A stretch of DNA of 64,000 nucleotides, taken from Nakamurella antarctica. Its GTDB lineage: Bacteria; Actinomycetota; Actinomycetes; Mycobacteriales; Nakamurellaceae. The stretch covers positions 868,001-932,000 of the forward strand of contig NZ_CP034170.1 of NCBI RefSeq assembly GCF_003860405.1, given 5' to 3'. The notes under the pieces are model-generated. The model saw only the letters and a program-made list of their open reading frames with translations, was not told where the DNA came from and did not search any database. Position numbers and translations under genes: made by a program. Shown piece after piece: positions 53,794 to 63,859 of the stretch. Within the stretch, counting starts at the first letter, position 1, and the number at the start of each line of letters is the position of its first letter.

Positions 53794-54720
53794 ATGCTGT
53801 GGTACACCGGTCGGCGACTCCTGCAGTTCATCCCAGTATTTCTCGGGGCGACGCTGCTGATTTATGCAATGGTGTTCGCGCTACCAGGAGACCCGGTGGC
53901 CGCATTATTCGGCGACAAACCGGTGAATCCGCAAGTGGCCGCGCAGATCCGCGCCCAGTATCACCTCGATGTGGGCTTCTTCCAGCAATATTTGTACTAC
54001 CTCAAAGGAGTCGTGACGTTCGACTTCGGCAAGTCCTTCTCCGGCCGCCCAGTGCTCGAAGTCATGCAAAGCGCCTTCCCCACGACGATCAAATTGGCCT
54101 TTATGGCGTTGGCAGTAGAGGGCATTCTCGGTATCGGCCTCGGACTGCTGGCAGGACTGCGTCGCGGCGGATTCTTCGACGGCACGGTGTTGATTTTCTC
54201 CCTGCTGATCATCGCCATTCCGGTCTTCGTCCTCGGCTTCGTCCTGCAGTTCGTTTTCGGTGTCAAGCTCGGCTGGGTTAATCCCACCGTGGGTGGCAAC
54301 GCCACGTTCGCCAACCTTCTCCTGCCCGCGTTCGTTTTGGGCGGGGTCTCGCTGGCCTACGTCCTGCGGCTCACGAGGACGTCCGTGGCAGAAAATCTCA
54401 CCGCCGACTTTGTCCGCACCGCCACCGCCAAGGGATTATCTCGGCGAAGAGTCGTGACGGTGCACGTGTTGCGGAACTCGATGATCCCAGTGGTGACGTT
54501 CCTGGGCGCAGATTTGGGCGCGTTGATGGGCGGCGCCATCGTCACCGAGGGGATCTTCAATATCCCGGGGGTCGGCAACGCCCTTTACCGGGCGGTGAGA
54601 GCAGGGGAGGCCCCCACGGTTGTTTCGATCGTCACGGTCTTGATCCTGGTGTTCATCGTGGCCAGCTTGCTGGTCGACCTGCTGTACGCCATTCTCGACC
54701 CGAGGATCCGCTATGTCTAA
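53794..54720 (+). CDS. DppB-type ABC transporter permease
   Basis: The 308-residue protein is of normal DppB size: WYTGRRLLQFIPVFLGATLL, then GDPVAALFGDKPVNPQVAAQ, FDFGKSFSGRPV, and the EAA loop DFVRTATAKGLSRRRVVTVH with IVTEGIFNIPGVGNALYRAV. It pairs with the next gene, which starts eight bases before its stop. A 7-bp inverted repeat (GGATGCC at 53725, GGCATCC at 53787) overlaps its ribosome-binding site. Confidence 0.9.
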   Translation: MLWYTGRRLLQFIPVFLGATLLIYAMVFALPGDPVAALFGDKPVNPQVAAQIRAQYHLDVGFFQQYLYYLKGVVTFDFGKSFSGRPVLEVMQSAFPTTIKLAFMALAVEGILGIGLGLLAGLRRGGFFDGTVLIFSLLIIAIPVFVLGFVLQFVFGVKLGWVNPTVGGNATFANLLLPAFVLGGVSLAYVLRLTRTSVAENLTADFVRTATAKGLSRRRVVTVHVLRNSMIPVVTFLGADLGALMGGAIVTEGIFNIPGVGNALYRAVRAGEAPTVVSIVTVLILVFIVASLLVDLLYAILDPRIRYV

Positions 54721-55684
54721 CAGTCAAGGGCCAGAAGGCCGCGCACTCCACCGCCCCGGCCAGGAACATTTTGTGGCCAATGTCGACGAAACCCCGCTAC
54801 TGGCCACCGATTCGCTGGACGAGTCCCGAGCCCCGGCCAGTCTGTGGATGGAAGCCTGGAAGAATTTACGGAAGAACCCAATCTTTATTGTGGCCGCAGT
54901 GCTTATCCTGTTTATTTTATTTGTGGTTGCTTTTCCCAGCGTTTTCACCAAGGAAGACCCTCGATTGGGTATTCTTTCCCGGTCCCTCGGCAATCCCGAA
55001 CCGGGCCATCCATTTGGATTTACCAAACAGGGATACGACGTTTTTGCCCGGACGATTTATGGCGCTCGGGCCTCAGTTGCCGTCGGCGCCCTCACCACCG
55101 TGCTGGTGGTGATAGTCGGCGGAATCCTCGGGGCCATCGCCGGATTCTTCGGTGGCATTGTGGACACGCTGATTTCCCGGCTGACGGATATCTTCTTTGC
55201 CATTCCGCTGATCCTGGCCGCCATCGTCTTGCTGCAGCTTTTCAAAGGCGGAACGACCATCTATAGCGTGGTGTTAGTCCTGTCCGCGTTCGGATGGCCC
55301 CAGGTCGCGCGCATTACTCGCGGCGCGGTGATCTCAGTGCGCAACTCCGAATTCGTGGTGGCGTCAACGGCACTGGGCAACTCCCGGATGAAGAACCTGC
55401 GCAAGCACGTACTGCCGAATTCGCTGGCGCCCGTCATCGTGATCGCCACCCTCTCGCTCGGTATCTACATCGTGGTGGAAGCGACGTTGTCGTTCCTCGG
55501 GTTGGGCCTGCCGCCAAGCGTGATGAGTTGGGGTAATGACATCAGCACCGCGCAAGCCTCCATCAGGGACCAGCCGATGGTCCTGTTCTATCCGGCGGCA
55601 GCGTTGGCGCTGACCGTGCTCGCGTTCATCATGCTGGGCGATGCAGTCCGAGAAGCGCTAGACCCGAAAGCAAGGAAGCGATGA
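54713..55684 (+). CDS. DppC-type ABC transporter permease
   Basis: The 323-residue protein has a polar N-terminus of about 45 residues, one helix (IFIVAAVLILFILFVVAFPS), then HPFGFTKQGYDVFARTIYGA, the DppC marker region. EAA-type loop is NSEFVVASTALGNSRMKNLR, and EATLSFLGLGLPPSVMSWG is near the end. It forms the channel with the preceding gene, and overlaps the ATPase gene by four bases (ATGA). Confidence 0.9.
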   Translation: MSNSQGPEGRALHRPGQEHFVANVDETPLLATDSLDESRAPASLWMEAWKNLRKNPIFIVAAVLILFILFVVAFPSVFTKEDPRLGILSRSLGNPEPGHPFGFTKQGYDVFARTIYGARASVAVGALTTVLVVIVGGILGAIAGFFGGIVDTLISRLTDIFFAIPLILAAIVLLQLFKGGTTIYSVVLVLSAFGWPQVARITRGAVISVRNSEFVVASTALGNSRMKNLRKHVLPNSLAPVIVIATLSLGIYIVVEATLSFLGLGLPPSVMSWGNDISTAQASIRDQPMVLFYPAAALALTVLAFIMLGDAVREALDPKARKR

Positions 55685-57441
55685 CGGATACTTCTGTTTC
55701 GATGGCCAAGCAACCCACCCAGCAGCGCGATTATTCCAACGCTGAACCCTTGCTTCAAATTCAAAACCTGGATGTCGGTTTCCAATCTGAGCGCGGGATG
55801 ATTCCAGCCGTTCGAGGGGCGAACCTGACCGTGTACCCCGGGCAGACTGTGGCCATCGTGGGCGAGAGCGGATCGGGGAAGTCCACGACCGCGCACGCCA
55901 TCATCGACCTACTACCCGGCAGCGGCCAGGTCACCGGTGGAAAAATCCTGTTCGAGGGCAAAGAGATCACCGGTATCTCCCGGAAGGCAATTGTCGCACT
56001 CCGGGGATCGTCCATCGGACTGGTCCCGCAGGACCCGATGTCGAATCTGAACCCGGTGTGGCGCATCGGATTTCAGGTCAAAGAAGCGCTGAAGGCCAAC
56101 GGATTGGGTAAGGGCAAAGGCGCCGATGCCCGAGTGGTGGAACTCCTCGGCGAGGCGGGCTTACCCGACGCGGCGAGACGCGCCAAGCAGTATCCCCACG
56201 AGTTTTCCGGCGGAATGCGGCAGCGTGCGCTGATCGCCATCGGGCTGGCGGCTCGGCCGAAACTGTTGATCGCTGACGAGCCGACTTCAGCGCTCGATGT
56301 GACGGTCCAGCAACAGATTCTTACGCACTTGGACAAGCTGACGTCCGAGCTGGGGGTTGCCGTACTCCTCATTACCCACGATCTGGGACTCGCCGCAGAG
56401 CGTGCAGAGCAGTTGGTCGTGATGTACAAGGGGCAGGTGGTGGAATCGGGGCCAGCTCTCGAGCTGCTCCGAAACCCGCAGCACCCGTACACGCAACGAC
56501 TCGTAGCATCTGCTCCGTCGCTCACTTCGAGGCGGTTGCAATCCACGGTCGCTCGGGTCGAAGGCGGTGCCCGCACTTCGACGCATGGTTCCAGCGGCGA
56601 CGGCTCGGTGTCGGATGCAGCTAAAGCAGCACGCGGCGATAACGTGATCGAGGTCGAAAACCTGACCAAGGTTTTTAAAATCCGCGGCGGCGCCCCGGGC
56701 TCCAGTAATTCCTTCACCGCGGTCGACGATGTCTCGTTCGTGGTGCCGCGGGGTACCACCACGGCGATCGTGGGGGAGTCCGGGTCGGGTAAATCGACCG
56801 TCGCGCTGATGGTGCTGCGCCTGCTGGATCCCACCAGCGGCAAGGTATCCATTGATGGCCACGACATTGCCGCTTTCAAGGGCAAGGAGCTGTTGGCGAT
56901 GCGGCGCAAGATGCAGCCGATTTTCCAAAACCCGTACGGCTCCTTGGACCCGATGTATTCGATCTACCGCACAATTGAGGAGCCCTTGCGCACTCATGGC
57001 ATCGGTGACAATAAATCGCGGGAGAAGAAGGTGCGAGAACTTCTCGATAAGGTGTCGTTGCCGTCCACTGCCATGAGGCGATTCCCCAACGAGCTCTCGG
57101 GCGGTCAACGGCAGCGGGTTGCGGTCGCTCGGGCGCTGGCGTTGGATCCGGAGGTGGTGATCTGCGATGAGGCTGTCTCTGCCCTTGATGTGCTGGTCCA
57201 AGCCCAGGTGCTGAACCTTCTCAACGACCTGCAGGCCGAACTTGGCTTGAGCTACTTGTTCATCACCCACGACCTGGCTGTGGTCCGACAAATTGCCGAT
57301 GATGTTTTGGTGATGAAGGACGGGGCGATCGTAGAAAAGTCGAGCACCGATGAGGTGTTTGCGCATCCGAAACAGGAATACACCAAGGCGTTACTCGCAG
57401 CGATTCCGGGCTCGGGGCTTGATTTCAGCGGTAATTCCTAA
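55681..57441 (+). CDS. Fused dual ATP-binding protein of the second peptide ABC system
   Basis: The 586-residue product has two ATPase domains. First: [48 protein letters not shown]. Second: GESGSGKSTVALMVLRLL, LSGGQRQRVAVARALAL, VVICDEAVSALDVL. In the second domain the usual EPTSALD is EAVSALD, a natural variant seen in some DppF proteins. It is the last gene of the operon and closes 66 bases before mshB. Confidence 0.9.
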   Translation: MTDTSVSMAKQPTQQRDYSNAEPLLQIQNLDVGFQSERGMIPAVRGANLTVYPGQTVAIVGESGSGKSTTAHAIIDLLPGSGQVTGGKILFEGKEITGISRKAIVALRGSSIGLVPQDPMSNLNPVWRIGFQVKEALKANGLGKGKGADARVVELLGEAGLPDAARRAKQYPHEFSGGMRQRALIAIGLAARPKLLIADEPTSALDVTVQQQILTHLDKLTSELGVAVLLITHDLGLAAERAEQLVVMYKGQVVESGPALELLRNPQHPYTQRLVASAPSLTSRRLQSTVARVEGGARTSTHGSSGDGSVSDAAKAARGDNVIEVENLTKVFKIRGGAPGSSNSFTAVDDVSFVVPRGTTTAIVGESGSGKSTVALMVLRLLDPTSGKVSIDGHDIAAFKGKELLAMRRKMQPIFQNPYGSLDPMYSIYRTIEEPLRTHGIGDNKSREKKVRELLDKVSLPSTAMRRFPNELSGGQRQRVAVARALALDPEVVICDEAVSALDVLVQAQVLNLLNDLQAELGLSYLFITHDLAVVRQIADDVLVMKDGAIVEKSSTDEVFAHPKQEYTKALLAAIPGSGLDFSGNS

Positions 57442-57507
57442 GCCCTTCGGGGCCCTCCCGGGTGGCAGCGGACACAGGTTCGTGCTCGAAGCCTCTAGGC
57501 TGCGGGT

Positions 57508-58368
57508 ATGACGTGGCGACTTCTGGCGGTGCATGCGCACCCTGACGACGAATCGATCACAATGGGTGGCAGCCTGGCCCATTACGCCCGAGCGGGAGTC
57601 GAAGTCACCATCCTCACCTGCACTCTTGGCGAAGAAGGCGAAGTTATCCCACCCGCACTGGCCGGGCTGGTCGCCGCTGAAGCCGATCAACTCGGCGGCT
57701 ACCGCCACGGGGAGCTGGCGGCTGCCTGTGTCGCGCTGGGCGTGCGGGACCACCGCTATCTGGGCGGCATCGGTGCGTTCCGTGATTCTGGAATGGTGGG
57801 CACACCGTCGGCGCACCACCCGCGCGCATTTACCCATGCCGCAGCGGGGGGAGTCGACCATAGTCGCGCCGTCGCCGCGCTAGCCCGGGTCATCGAAGAG
57901 ATTGCTCCGCACGTGGTGCTGACCTACGACTCTGACGGTGGGTACGGCCATCCGGACCACGTTGCGGCCCACCAGGTAACAGTCGCAGCGGCGCTCAGCG
58001 CCGGGGTACCCCGAGTGTTGGCGGTGGTTCGGCCTGACGAAGCTGCGCGAGCAGCGCTCGCGGCGTTCGTGGTTCCCGATGGCTACCTGCCCGGCGTGCC
58101 GGCAGATCTGGGGTACCTGGCGCCTGCAGAGCAGATCGTGGTGGAAATAGATCTTGGCCATGTTGAGAGGGAGCGGCGGGCTGCCTTGGCCGCTCACGCT
58201 ACCCAGGTGGAATTGCTGACTGACGGTTTTGCGTTGTCGAACCGAATTGCGCAGCCGCTGATGAGCCGGGAGTACTTCAAGCTGCTCGCTGGCGTTCCGG
58301 TACCGCGCGTCGACTCGCACACTCAGGTGGCCGCTGACGATATTTTTGCCGGGCTCAGCGATGACTGA
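57508..58368 (+). CDS. mshB: GlcNAc-Ins deacetylase of mycothiol synthesis
   Basis: The 286-residue protein has the zinc motif AHPDDE (residues 10-15) and HPDH later (SDGGYGHPDHVAAHQVTV). It matches MshB, which removes acetate from 1-D-myo-inosityl-N-acetylglucosamine in the second stage of mycothiol synthesis. FAFxNRxAQPL-like ALSNRIAQPLMSREYFKL near the end is typical. Position downstream of typA-lpqW and before a small membrane protein agrees with mycobacteria. It indicates that the host uses mycothiol as its main thiol. Its stop is inside the next gene start. Confidence 0.9.
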   Translation: MTWRLLAVHAHPDDESITMGGSLAHYARAGVEVTILTCTLGEEGEVIPPALAGLVAAEADQLGGYRHGELAAACVALGVRDHRYLGGIGAFRDSGMVGTPSAHHPRAFTHAAAGGVDHSRAVAALARVIEEIAPHVVLTYDSDGGYGHPDHVAAHQVTVAAALSAGVPRVLAVVRPDEAARAALAAFVVPDGYLPGVPADLGYLAPAEQIVVEIDLGHVERERRAALAAHATQVELLTDGFALSNRIAQPLMSREYFKLLAGVPVPRVDSHTQVAADDIFAGLSDD

Positions 58369-58945
58369 TCCGCTGGGCGTCATTGAGGTTTCGGCGGCTG
58401 AGACCAGCCGGACTGGCGAGGCCAACTCCATGAATGGCGGGGGAAACACGCCCGCACACCCCGGCGCGGCAGGGGCTGATCCGGTTGTGGTGGACAGTGC
58501 GCCTGCGGCTTCGCGGAGCGCCCCCTCCCGGGCGGCGGGGATTTTGTTGGCGCTTTTTTTGGCACTGCTGAGCGGGGCTACGGCGCTTTTTGGGGTGTTT
58601 TTTCTCCCCTGGTATTGGGCCGGAATTCCGCTTCCCATCACTGCCTTGCTGGGGGCCGGCGTGATCTTCTGGTCCATTCGTTCGGCGTATGCAAGCACTG
58701 AATCCCTGCTGCTGGCCACACTCCCCTTCGCATCGTGGTTGCTGGTGTCATGGTGGCTCAGTCGTACCGTGACGCTGGGCTATCCCGTTTTGCCGGGAAC
58801 TGTGGGGGGAGCTATTCAATGGCGCAGCGTGATCCTTTTGGGCGCCGGGGTGCTGGCCGGGGCGGTCGCGCTCGGAGGGAGCTGGGGCAAGCGTGAGATA
58901 GCGAAGTACGCCACCGTGAAGGCCCCACCTACAGCAGTTGCTTAA
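58361..58945 (+). CDS. Hypothetical membrane protein following mshB
   Basis: The 194-residue product starts at ATG 58361, eight bases before the mshB stop ends. After a polar stretch of about 60 residues it has four hydrophobic segments (ILLALFLALLSGATALFGVF, ITALLGAGVIFW, LATLPFASWLLVSWWL, VILLGAGVLAGAVAL). Proteins of this size follow mshB in other actinobacteria; I know of no function. Its coupling to mshB suggests coordinated expression. Confidence 0.7.
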   Translation: MTDPLGVIEVSAAETSRTGEANSMNGGGNTPAHPGAAGADPVVVDSAPAASRSAPSRAAGILLALFLALLSGATALFGVFFLPWYWAGIPLPITALLGAGVIFWSIRSAYASTESLLLATLPFASWLLVSWWLSRTVTLGYPVLPGTVGGAIQWRSVILLGAGVLAGAVALGGSWGKREIAKYATVKAPPTAVA

Positions 58946-59128
58946 CTCCCCGACGCCAGGCCGGTTTCGCAGCCGGGGCCTCGGAAGGGGATACTGGGAA
59001 GTCGGCCAGCATCACAACGCGATCGGGCAGCGCAAAGCGCTTACGTGCGTTAATTTTGGGCGGTGTCCGAGCGTCAGGCCGATGTGATTGAAGAGAAGTA
59101 ATCCCGAGATAAGCCGTGGAGTGCTGCT

Positions 59129-59455
59129 GTGACCTATGTGATCGCCGAACCATGCGTGGACGTTCTCGACCGTGCATGCGTCGAAGAATGTCCCGTTGAC
59201 TGCATTTATGAGGGTGAACGGATGTTGTACATCCACCCCGATGAGTGTGTGGACTGCGGTGCCTGCGAGCCGGTGTGCCCGGTGGAAGCAATTTTTTATG
59301 AAGACGACGTGCCCGAGCAGTGGAAAGAGTACTACCGGGCCAACGTCGACTTCTTCGAAGATTTGGGCTCGCCCGGCGGCGCCTCGCGTACCGGCAAAAT
59401 CCCGAAGGACCACCCCCTGATCGCCGCGCTGCCCCCGATGGGCGAGGGTCATTGA
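59129..59455 (+). CDS. fdxA: 7Fe ferredoxin
   Basis: The 108-residue protein has cluster ligands at C9, C17, C21, C25, C40, C43, C46 and C50 in the order C-x7-C-x3-C-x3-C and C-x2-C-x2-C-x3-CP, as in the 3Fe-4S/4Fe-4S ferredoxins FdxA/FdxC. These carry electrons in the cytoplasm for oxidoreductases. It lies just before dapC, as in mycobacteria (fdxC-dapC). The start is a GTG at 59129; it is preceded by a GTGGAG-like sequence. Confidence 0.92.
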   Translation: MTYVIAEPCVDVLDRACVEECPVDCIYEGERMLYIHPDECVDCGACEPVCPVEAIFYEDDVPEQWKEYYRANVDFFEDLGSPGGASRTGKIPKDHPLIAALPPMGEGH

Positions 59456-59456
59456 T

Positions 59457-60560
59457 GTGATGGATCCAGACTGGCAATCTCGGTTCCCGGCATTTCCGTG
59501 GGATTCGATTGCGGCGGCGAAGGCGAAGGCGTCCAAGCATTCTGATGGCCTTGTCGACCTTTCCATCGGTACTCCGATCGACAAGGTACCCAACGCAGTG
59601 CGCGCGGCTCTCGCCGCTGGGTGTGACACGCCCGGGTATCCGACCACCCACGGGAAATTATCGCTTCGCCGGGCTTACTCGGGCTGGCTGCAGCGCACTC
59701 ACGAGGTTCCCGACCTGGACCCCGAAGCGGTGCTGCCCACCATCGGGTCGAAGGAGCTGGTAGCGACCTTGCCGTTGCAGTTGGGTCTCGGCGCGGGCGA
59801 CGTTGTCGCTATCCCGGAACTTGCCTACCCGACGTACGAAGTCGGAGCGATCGCCGCTGGCTGCGCCGTGGTGCGAGGCGACACGCCATCCGATTACGGC
59901 AATGTCACTGTGGCCTTGCGCTGGATCAACTCCCCGTCCAACCCGACCGGAGCAGTCACCTCTGCTGCAGGATTGCGGGAAACGGTGGCGTGGGCTCGAG
60001 CGAACAACACGATCCTCGTCAGCGACGAGTGCTACATCGATCTTGGGTGGGACGCCCACCCCCTTTCGATCTTGAATCCGGAGATCTGCGGCAAGGATCA
60101 CTCGGGTTTGCTGGTGGCACATTCGCTGTCCAAGCGGAGCAACATGGCCGGGTACCGCGTCGGCTTCCTCGCCGGCGACCCCGATCTGGTGGCGAAACTG
60201 CTGCAGATTCGCAAACAGTTCGGTTCAATGGTTCCGTCGCCTATGCAGGCGGCGGCGATTGCCGCGCTCGACGACGATGGACACGTCATCGCTCAGCGCT
60301 CTCGTTATGCAGGTCGGCGCGAGGTCTTAATCCGGGCTTTGGGGGATGCTGGTTTCCAGATCGACCACTCCGAAGCTGGGCTCTACCTCTGGTGTACCCG
60401 CGGCGAAGATGCGATGAAGACCGTCGACGATCTTGCCGAAATGGGCATACTGGTCGCCCCCGGTACCTTCTATGGACCCGCGGGAAGCAAACATGTCCGA
60501 GTGGCTCTGACTGCAAAGGACGAACGGATCGCAGCCGCAGTCCAGCGTCTGGCAGCCTGA
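59457..60560 (+). CDS. dapC: N-succinyldiaminopimelate aminotransferase
   Basis: The 367-residue PLP enzyme has RFPAFPWDSIAAAKAKAS at the start, TIGSKELVATLPLQLGLG, SPSNPTGAVTS, a Tyr/Asp pair in VSDECYIDLGWD, and the PLP Lys in AHSLSKRSNMAGYRVGF. The last Arg is in KHVRVALTAKDER. It transfers an amino group from glutamate to N-succinyl-2-amino-6-ketopimelate in the lysine and wall-peptide pathway. GTG 59457 or ATG 59460 are possible starts. The fdxA neighbour and dapD and dapE nearby support the call. Confidence 0.9.
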   Translation: MMDPDWQSRFPAFPWDSIAAAKAKASKHSDGLVDLSIGTPIDKVPNAVRAALAAGCDTPGYPTTHGKLSLRRAYSGWLQRTHEVPDLDPEAVLPTIGSKELVATLPLQLGLGAGDVVAIPELAYPTYEVGAIAAGCAVVRGDTPSDYGNVTVALRWINSPSNPTGAVTSAAGLRETVAWARANNTILVSDECYIDLGWDAHPLSILNPEICGKDHSGLLVAHSLSKRSNMAGYRVGFLAGDPDLVAKLLQIRKQFGSMVPSPMQAAAIAALDDDGHVIAQRSRYAGRREVLIRALGDAGFQIDHSEAGLYLWCTRGEDAMKTVDDLAEMGILVAPGTFYGPAGSKHVRVALTAKDERIAAAVQRLAA

Positions 60561-60566
60561 GCCTTC

Positions 60567-60581
60567 CCACCTTCAAGGTGG
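60567..60581. terminator. Short hairpin between convergent dapC and dapD
   Basis: CCACC-TTCAA-GGTGG is a perfect 5-bp stem in the 30-bp gap between the two stops and could serve both strands. Confidence 0.5.
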
Positions 60582-60590
60582 CTCACGGCG

Positions 60591-61532
60591 CTATTGACCA
60601 GCGTGCAATGCGACGTTGAGTCCCCCCCAGGAGCCAGCGCGAGGCAGGGCTTCGACACTGCCGTTGATGGAGTTGCGGCGAAAGAGCAATCCCGAGCGAC
60701 CCGACAAGTCGGCAGCCTTCATCACCCTGGTGGATTTGCCTTCCAGGAGGTGCAGTTTTGTGCCGGCTGTGACGTAGAGGCCAGCTTCCACGATGCAGTC
60801 GTCGCCAAGGCTGATACCGACTCCCGCGTTCGCACCGAGGAGGCAGCGCTCGCCGATCGACACGACTGTGCTGCCGCCGCCGGACAATGTTCCCATAATC
60901 GAGGCGCCGCCGCCGATGTCGCTGCCGTCGCCGACTAGTACCCCTTGCGAAATTCGTCCTTCCACCATGGAGCTACCGAGTGTCCCGGCGTTGAAGTTAC
61001 AAAAGCCCTCGTGCATGACGGTGGTTCCCGCAGCGAGATGCGCGCCCAGCCGCACGCGATCGGCGTGGGCGATCCGGACCCCGGAAGGCACGACGTAGTC
61101 CGTCATCCGAGGGAACTTGTCGACACCGTAGACAGAGAGTCGAGTACCCGCAATCGCTGCTGCCAGACGCACAGTATCGATGTTCTCCGCAGGGACGGGG
61201 CCAAGATTTGTCCACACGTTGTTGGGCAGCAGGGCAAAGATACCGTCCAGGTTGATGCTGCGCGGCTTTACTAATCTTGTCGAGAGCAGGTGCAACCGGA
61301 GATAGACGTCGGCAGTGTCGACTGCGGCGTCCGCAAGGTCGGTGATCTCGGTGCGGACCACACATAGCCGCACCTCGCGAATGGCATCGGTGCGTTCTGC
61401 AGCGGAAAGATCAATGTGGGCATCGGCGGTTTCCCTGCCCAGCACCGGCTTGGGATACCAGACGTCAAGAATTGTCCCGGCGGCGGTGACGGTGGCGAGT
61501 CCGACGCCGAAGGCGCCCTGCAGATCGGTCAT
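60591..61532 (-). CDS. dapD: Tetrahydrodipicolinate N-succinyltransferase
   Basis: The 313-residue protein is the actinobacterial DapD type. The C-terminal half is a left-handed beta-helix with hexapeptide repeats ([60 protein letters not shown]). The catalytic region [14 protein letters not shown] and the segment [18 protein letters not shown] fit mycobacterial DapD. It uses succinyl-CoA to open the ring of tetrahydrodipicolinate, the step before DapC. It faces dapC end to end. Confidence 0.9.
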   Translation of the reverse strand: MTDLQGAFGVGLATVTAAGTILDVWYPKPVLGRETADAHIDLSAAERTDAIREVRLCVVRTEITDLADAAVDTADVYLRLHLLSTRLVKPRSINLDGIFALLPNNVWTNLGPVPAENIDTVRLAAAIAGTRLSVYGVDKFPRMTDYVVPSGVRIAHADRVRLGAHLAAGTTVMHEGFCNFNAGTLGSSMVEGRISQGVLVGDGSDIGGGASIMGTLSGGGSTVVSIGERCLLGANAGVGISLGDDCIVEAGLYVTAGTKLHLLEGKSTRVMKAADLSGRSGLLFRRNSINGSVEALPRAGSWGGLNVALHAGQ

Positions 61533-61594
61533 ACGCCGTAGGTTACCGACATCCGGCGCGCCGGCGACACCTACTCAGCTGGGAAGTCGCTGTA

Positions 61595-62551
61595 CTAGCC
61601 AGCGACACTAATCCGGACCTGACCAGCAGGCAGCGCGCTTTCCGTTGCGCCCCAGGAACTTCCCTGCCAACGGGCACCCGCGACAGCAACCAAATTAAGT
61701 CGTCCGGACGCGGCGTGCGCTACCGTCCACAGCGCCAGCGTCATTGCTGCCCTGTCGCTGTCAGCCAGGACTGGGACATCGATGGTAACGACCACTTCCT
61801 TCCCATCTGCTGAGACCGCCACTACCGCAATGGTTCCCAGCTCAGCATTTGCCGCTGCGATCAGGGAGGCCAGACCCGGCGAGGCCGCTGCCATCAAGGT
61901 GGGGACAGCTCGTGGGGGCACAGGCGCGGTGGAGGCCGCGGCCCCGTCACGACAGGAGAGTGCCGTGCCCCAACCCCCAGAAAGGGCTCCAACCAGTTGC
62001 GCCGCTTCGACTTCCCACTTGGCGTACGCCTCTGGATGTCCTGAGTACTGCACCTCTTGAGCTGCCTCGGTGAGCGGTCGTGACTCCCAATCCGGAACCT
62101 GGAGCAGTCGGTCGTAGAATATGCCGGCCGAGTAGACCGGGTCACTGATTTGCTGCACAGTTCCCCAGCCCTGGCTAGGACGCTGCTGAAAGAGGCCGAC
62201 CGAGTCGCGATCACCGCCTGGCAGGTTCCGTAAAGAAGACTCTTGGAGTGCCGTCGCCACCGCGATAGTCCGGGCCCGGGTACTCAGCTGCTTGGCCAGA
62301 CCGACCGCATTGATGGTGGATGCATGCTGTAACTGCACCGCAGCCAAGGCAATGGGCGCGGCCACCTGGGTGGCAGATCCGAGGTCAACCACGGGCCGGT
62401 CGGTGGCCGGCGCCTTGGGGTCGCTCTGCACCACACATTCTGGGCCAACCGCTGCATCGGAACCCAACAACGCACGAACTCCGAATACTGCGCCAGTGGC
62501 GATCAGCGCTAGGACCGCGAGCGCGATCAGGATTTTGGGAAGCGTTCGCAT
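61595..62551 (-). CDS. Membrane-anchored lysozyme-like protein
   Basis: The 318-residue product starts at ATG 62551, with the N-terminal anchor [20 protein letters not shown] lysozyme-like domain (about residues 60-185) has [20 protein letters not shown] with a Glu in the catalytic position, [15 protein letters not shown] and [18 protein letters not shown], typical of a widespread actinobacterial family near peptidoglycan hydrolases. A second small domain of about 110 residues follows. The open frame extends upstream to 62881 without conserved sequence. It may act on the wall from the membrane side; activity is inferred only. Confidence 0.65.
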   Translation of the reverse strand: MRTLPKILIALAVLALIATGAVFGVRALLGSDAAVGPECVVQSDPKAPATDRPVVDLGSATQVAAPIALAAVQLQHASTINAVGLAKQLSTRARTIAVATALQESSLRNLPGGDRDSVGLFQQRPSQGWGTVQQISDPVYSAGIFYDRLLQVPDWESRPLTEAAQEVQYSGHPEAYAKWEVEAAQLVGALSGGWGTALSCRDGAAASTAPVPPRAVPTLMAAASPGLASLIAAANAELGTIAVVAVSADGKEVVVTIDVPVLADSDRAAMTLALWTVAHAASGRLNLVAVAGARWQGSSWGATESALPAGQVRISVAG

Positions 62552-62687
62552 TGCTTCCAGTTTAGTCAGCGAGATCATTTTTCTCAGCGGGATCATTTTT
62601 TTCAGGGGCTCATTTTTGACGGACGTGCGAGTGCGCGTGCGGTTGCAAGGACAGGCAGTTCCATCGCCGCCGGTAGGCTCAGATCCC

Positions 62688-63776
62688 ATGAGCCAGTCCG
62701 TTTCTGCCGCCCCGAACCTCGACCTCACACTGCAACCTGCAGCTCTCACCCAGGTGTTGGTGGACATTCCGTCAGTATCAGGAACGGAGGGGCCGCTCGC
62801 CGATGCCATCGAGGCTGCGCTCAGACGCGCCGCGCACCTGGAAGTAGTCCGAATCGGAAATTCGGTAATGGCTCGGAGCAACCTGGGGCGCGAGCAGCGG
62901 GTTCTGCTAGCGGGTCACATTGACACGGTGCCGATCGCAGACAACGTGCCCTCACGCCTGGACGGCGACATTCTGCACGGCTGCGGCACCACAGATATGA
63001 AGTCTGGCGACGCGGTGCTGCTTACCCTTGCGGGGACGTTACAACCGTCTGAGATGACCAAGGACCTCACCTTCATCTTTTACGAGTGCGAAGAGATCGA
63101 GCACGAACGAAACGGGTTGACCAGGATCGAACGCGAGCTACCGGAGTGGTTGACTGCGGACCTGGCCATCCTGGGCGAACCCACCAATGGCGCCGTCGAA
63201 GCTGGATGTCAGGGCACCGCCGCGCTGCAGATCGCGTTCGCTGGCAAACGGAGCCACTCGGCTCGCTCCTGGATGGGCGTCAACGCTATCCACGCCGCGG
63301 GGGAGGTGCTTGCCCGGCTGGCGAACTATCAGGGGCGCGACGTCGACATCGATGGCTGTCTCTACCGCGAGGGCTTGAACGCGGTAGATATTGCAGGCGG
63401 TGTGGCGGGCAACGTCATCCCTGATGAGTGCGTGATTCGGATCAACTTTCGGTTTGCCCCCGACCGGGACGCCGCCAACGTGACTCGTTATCTTGAAGAA
63501 TTTTTCGCGGGGTTTGACGTCGAAATACTCGAAATGGCCATGGGAGCCAAGCCCGGACTGGCTGCTGCCGCCGCCGCTGAGTTCGTCGCGGCTGCGGGCG
63601 GCGTCGCGGTTGCGAAATTCGGCTGGACCGACGTGTCCAGATTCTCCGCGCTGGGCATCCCCGCCATCAACTACGGACCAGGCGACCCCTCGCTGGCCCA
63701 CACCCGCGAGGAGCGCGTGTCACTGCAACAAATTGGCGAGATGGCAGCGGTGTTGCGCGCTTATCTGACCAGCTGA
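62688..63776 (+). CDS. dapE: Succinyl-diaminopimelate desuccinylase
   Basis: The 362-residue M20-family zinc peptidase has the metal motif [25 protein letters not shown], the general base in [32 protein letters not shown] and [19 protein letters not shown] from the dimerisation domain. It removes succinate from N-succinyl-L,L-DAP, so dapC, dapD and dapE give three steps of the succinylase branch. Start ATG 62688 follows TTGCAAGGACAG weakly; longer frames upstream are shadows. It is divergent from the lysozyme-like gene. Confidence 0.9.
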   Translation: MSQSVSAAPNLDLTLQPAALTQVLVDIPSVSGTEGPLADAIEAALRRAAHLEVVRIGNSVMARSNLGREQRVLLAGHIDTVPIADNVPSRLDGDILHGCGTTDMKSGDAVLLTLAGTLQPSEMTKDLTFIFYECEEIEHERNGLTRIERELPEWLTADLAILGEPTNGAVEAGCQGTAALQIAFAGKRSHSARSWMGVNAIHAAGEVLARLANYQGRDVDIDGCLYREGLNAVDIAGGVAGNVIPDECVIRINFRFAPDRDAANVTRYLEEFFAGFDVEILEMAMGAKPGLAAAAAAEFVAAAGGVAVAKFGWTDVSRFSALGIPAINYGPGDPSLAHTREERVSLQQIGEMAAVLRAYLTS

Positions 63777-63859
63777 CGGCGTTTTGCCGGAGGGTATTTT
63801 TCGGGGTTGACTACCGTGGCCTCACCAGAGCATTTCTTGACCGACGAATTGAGACGCCA

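Noticed and set aside
61782..62060. Plus-strand frames opposite the lysozyme-like gene
   Set aside because: Low-complexity mirrors of the minus gene, which has clear lysozyme-like motifs.
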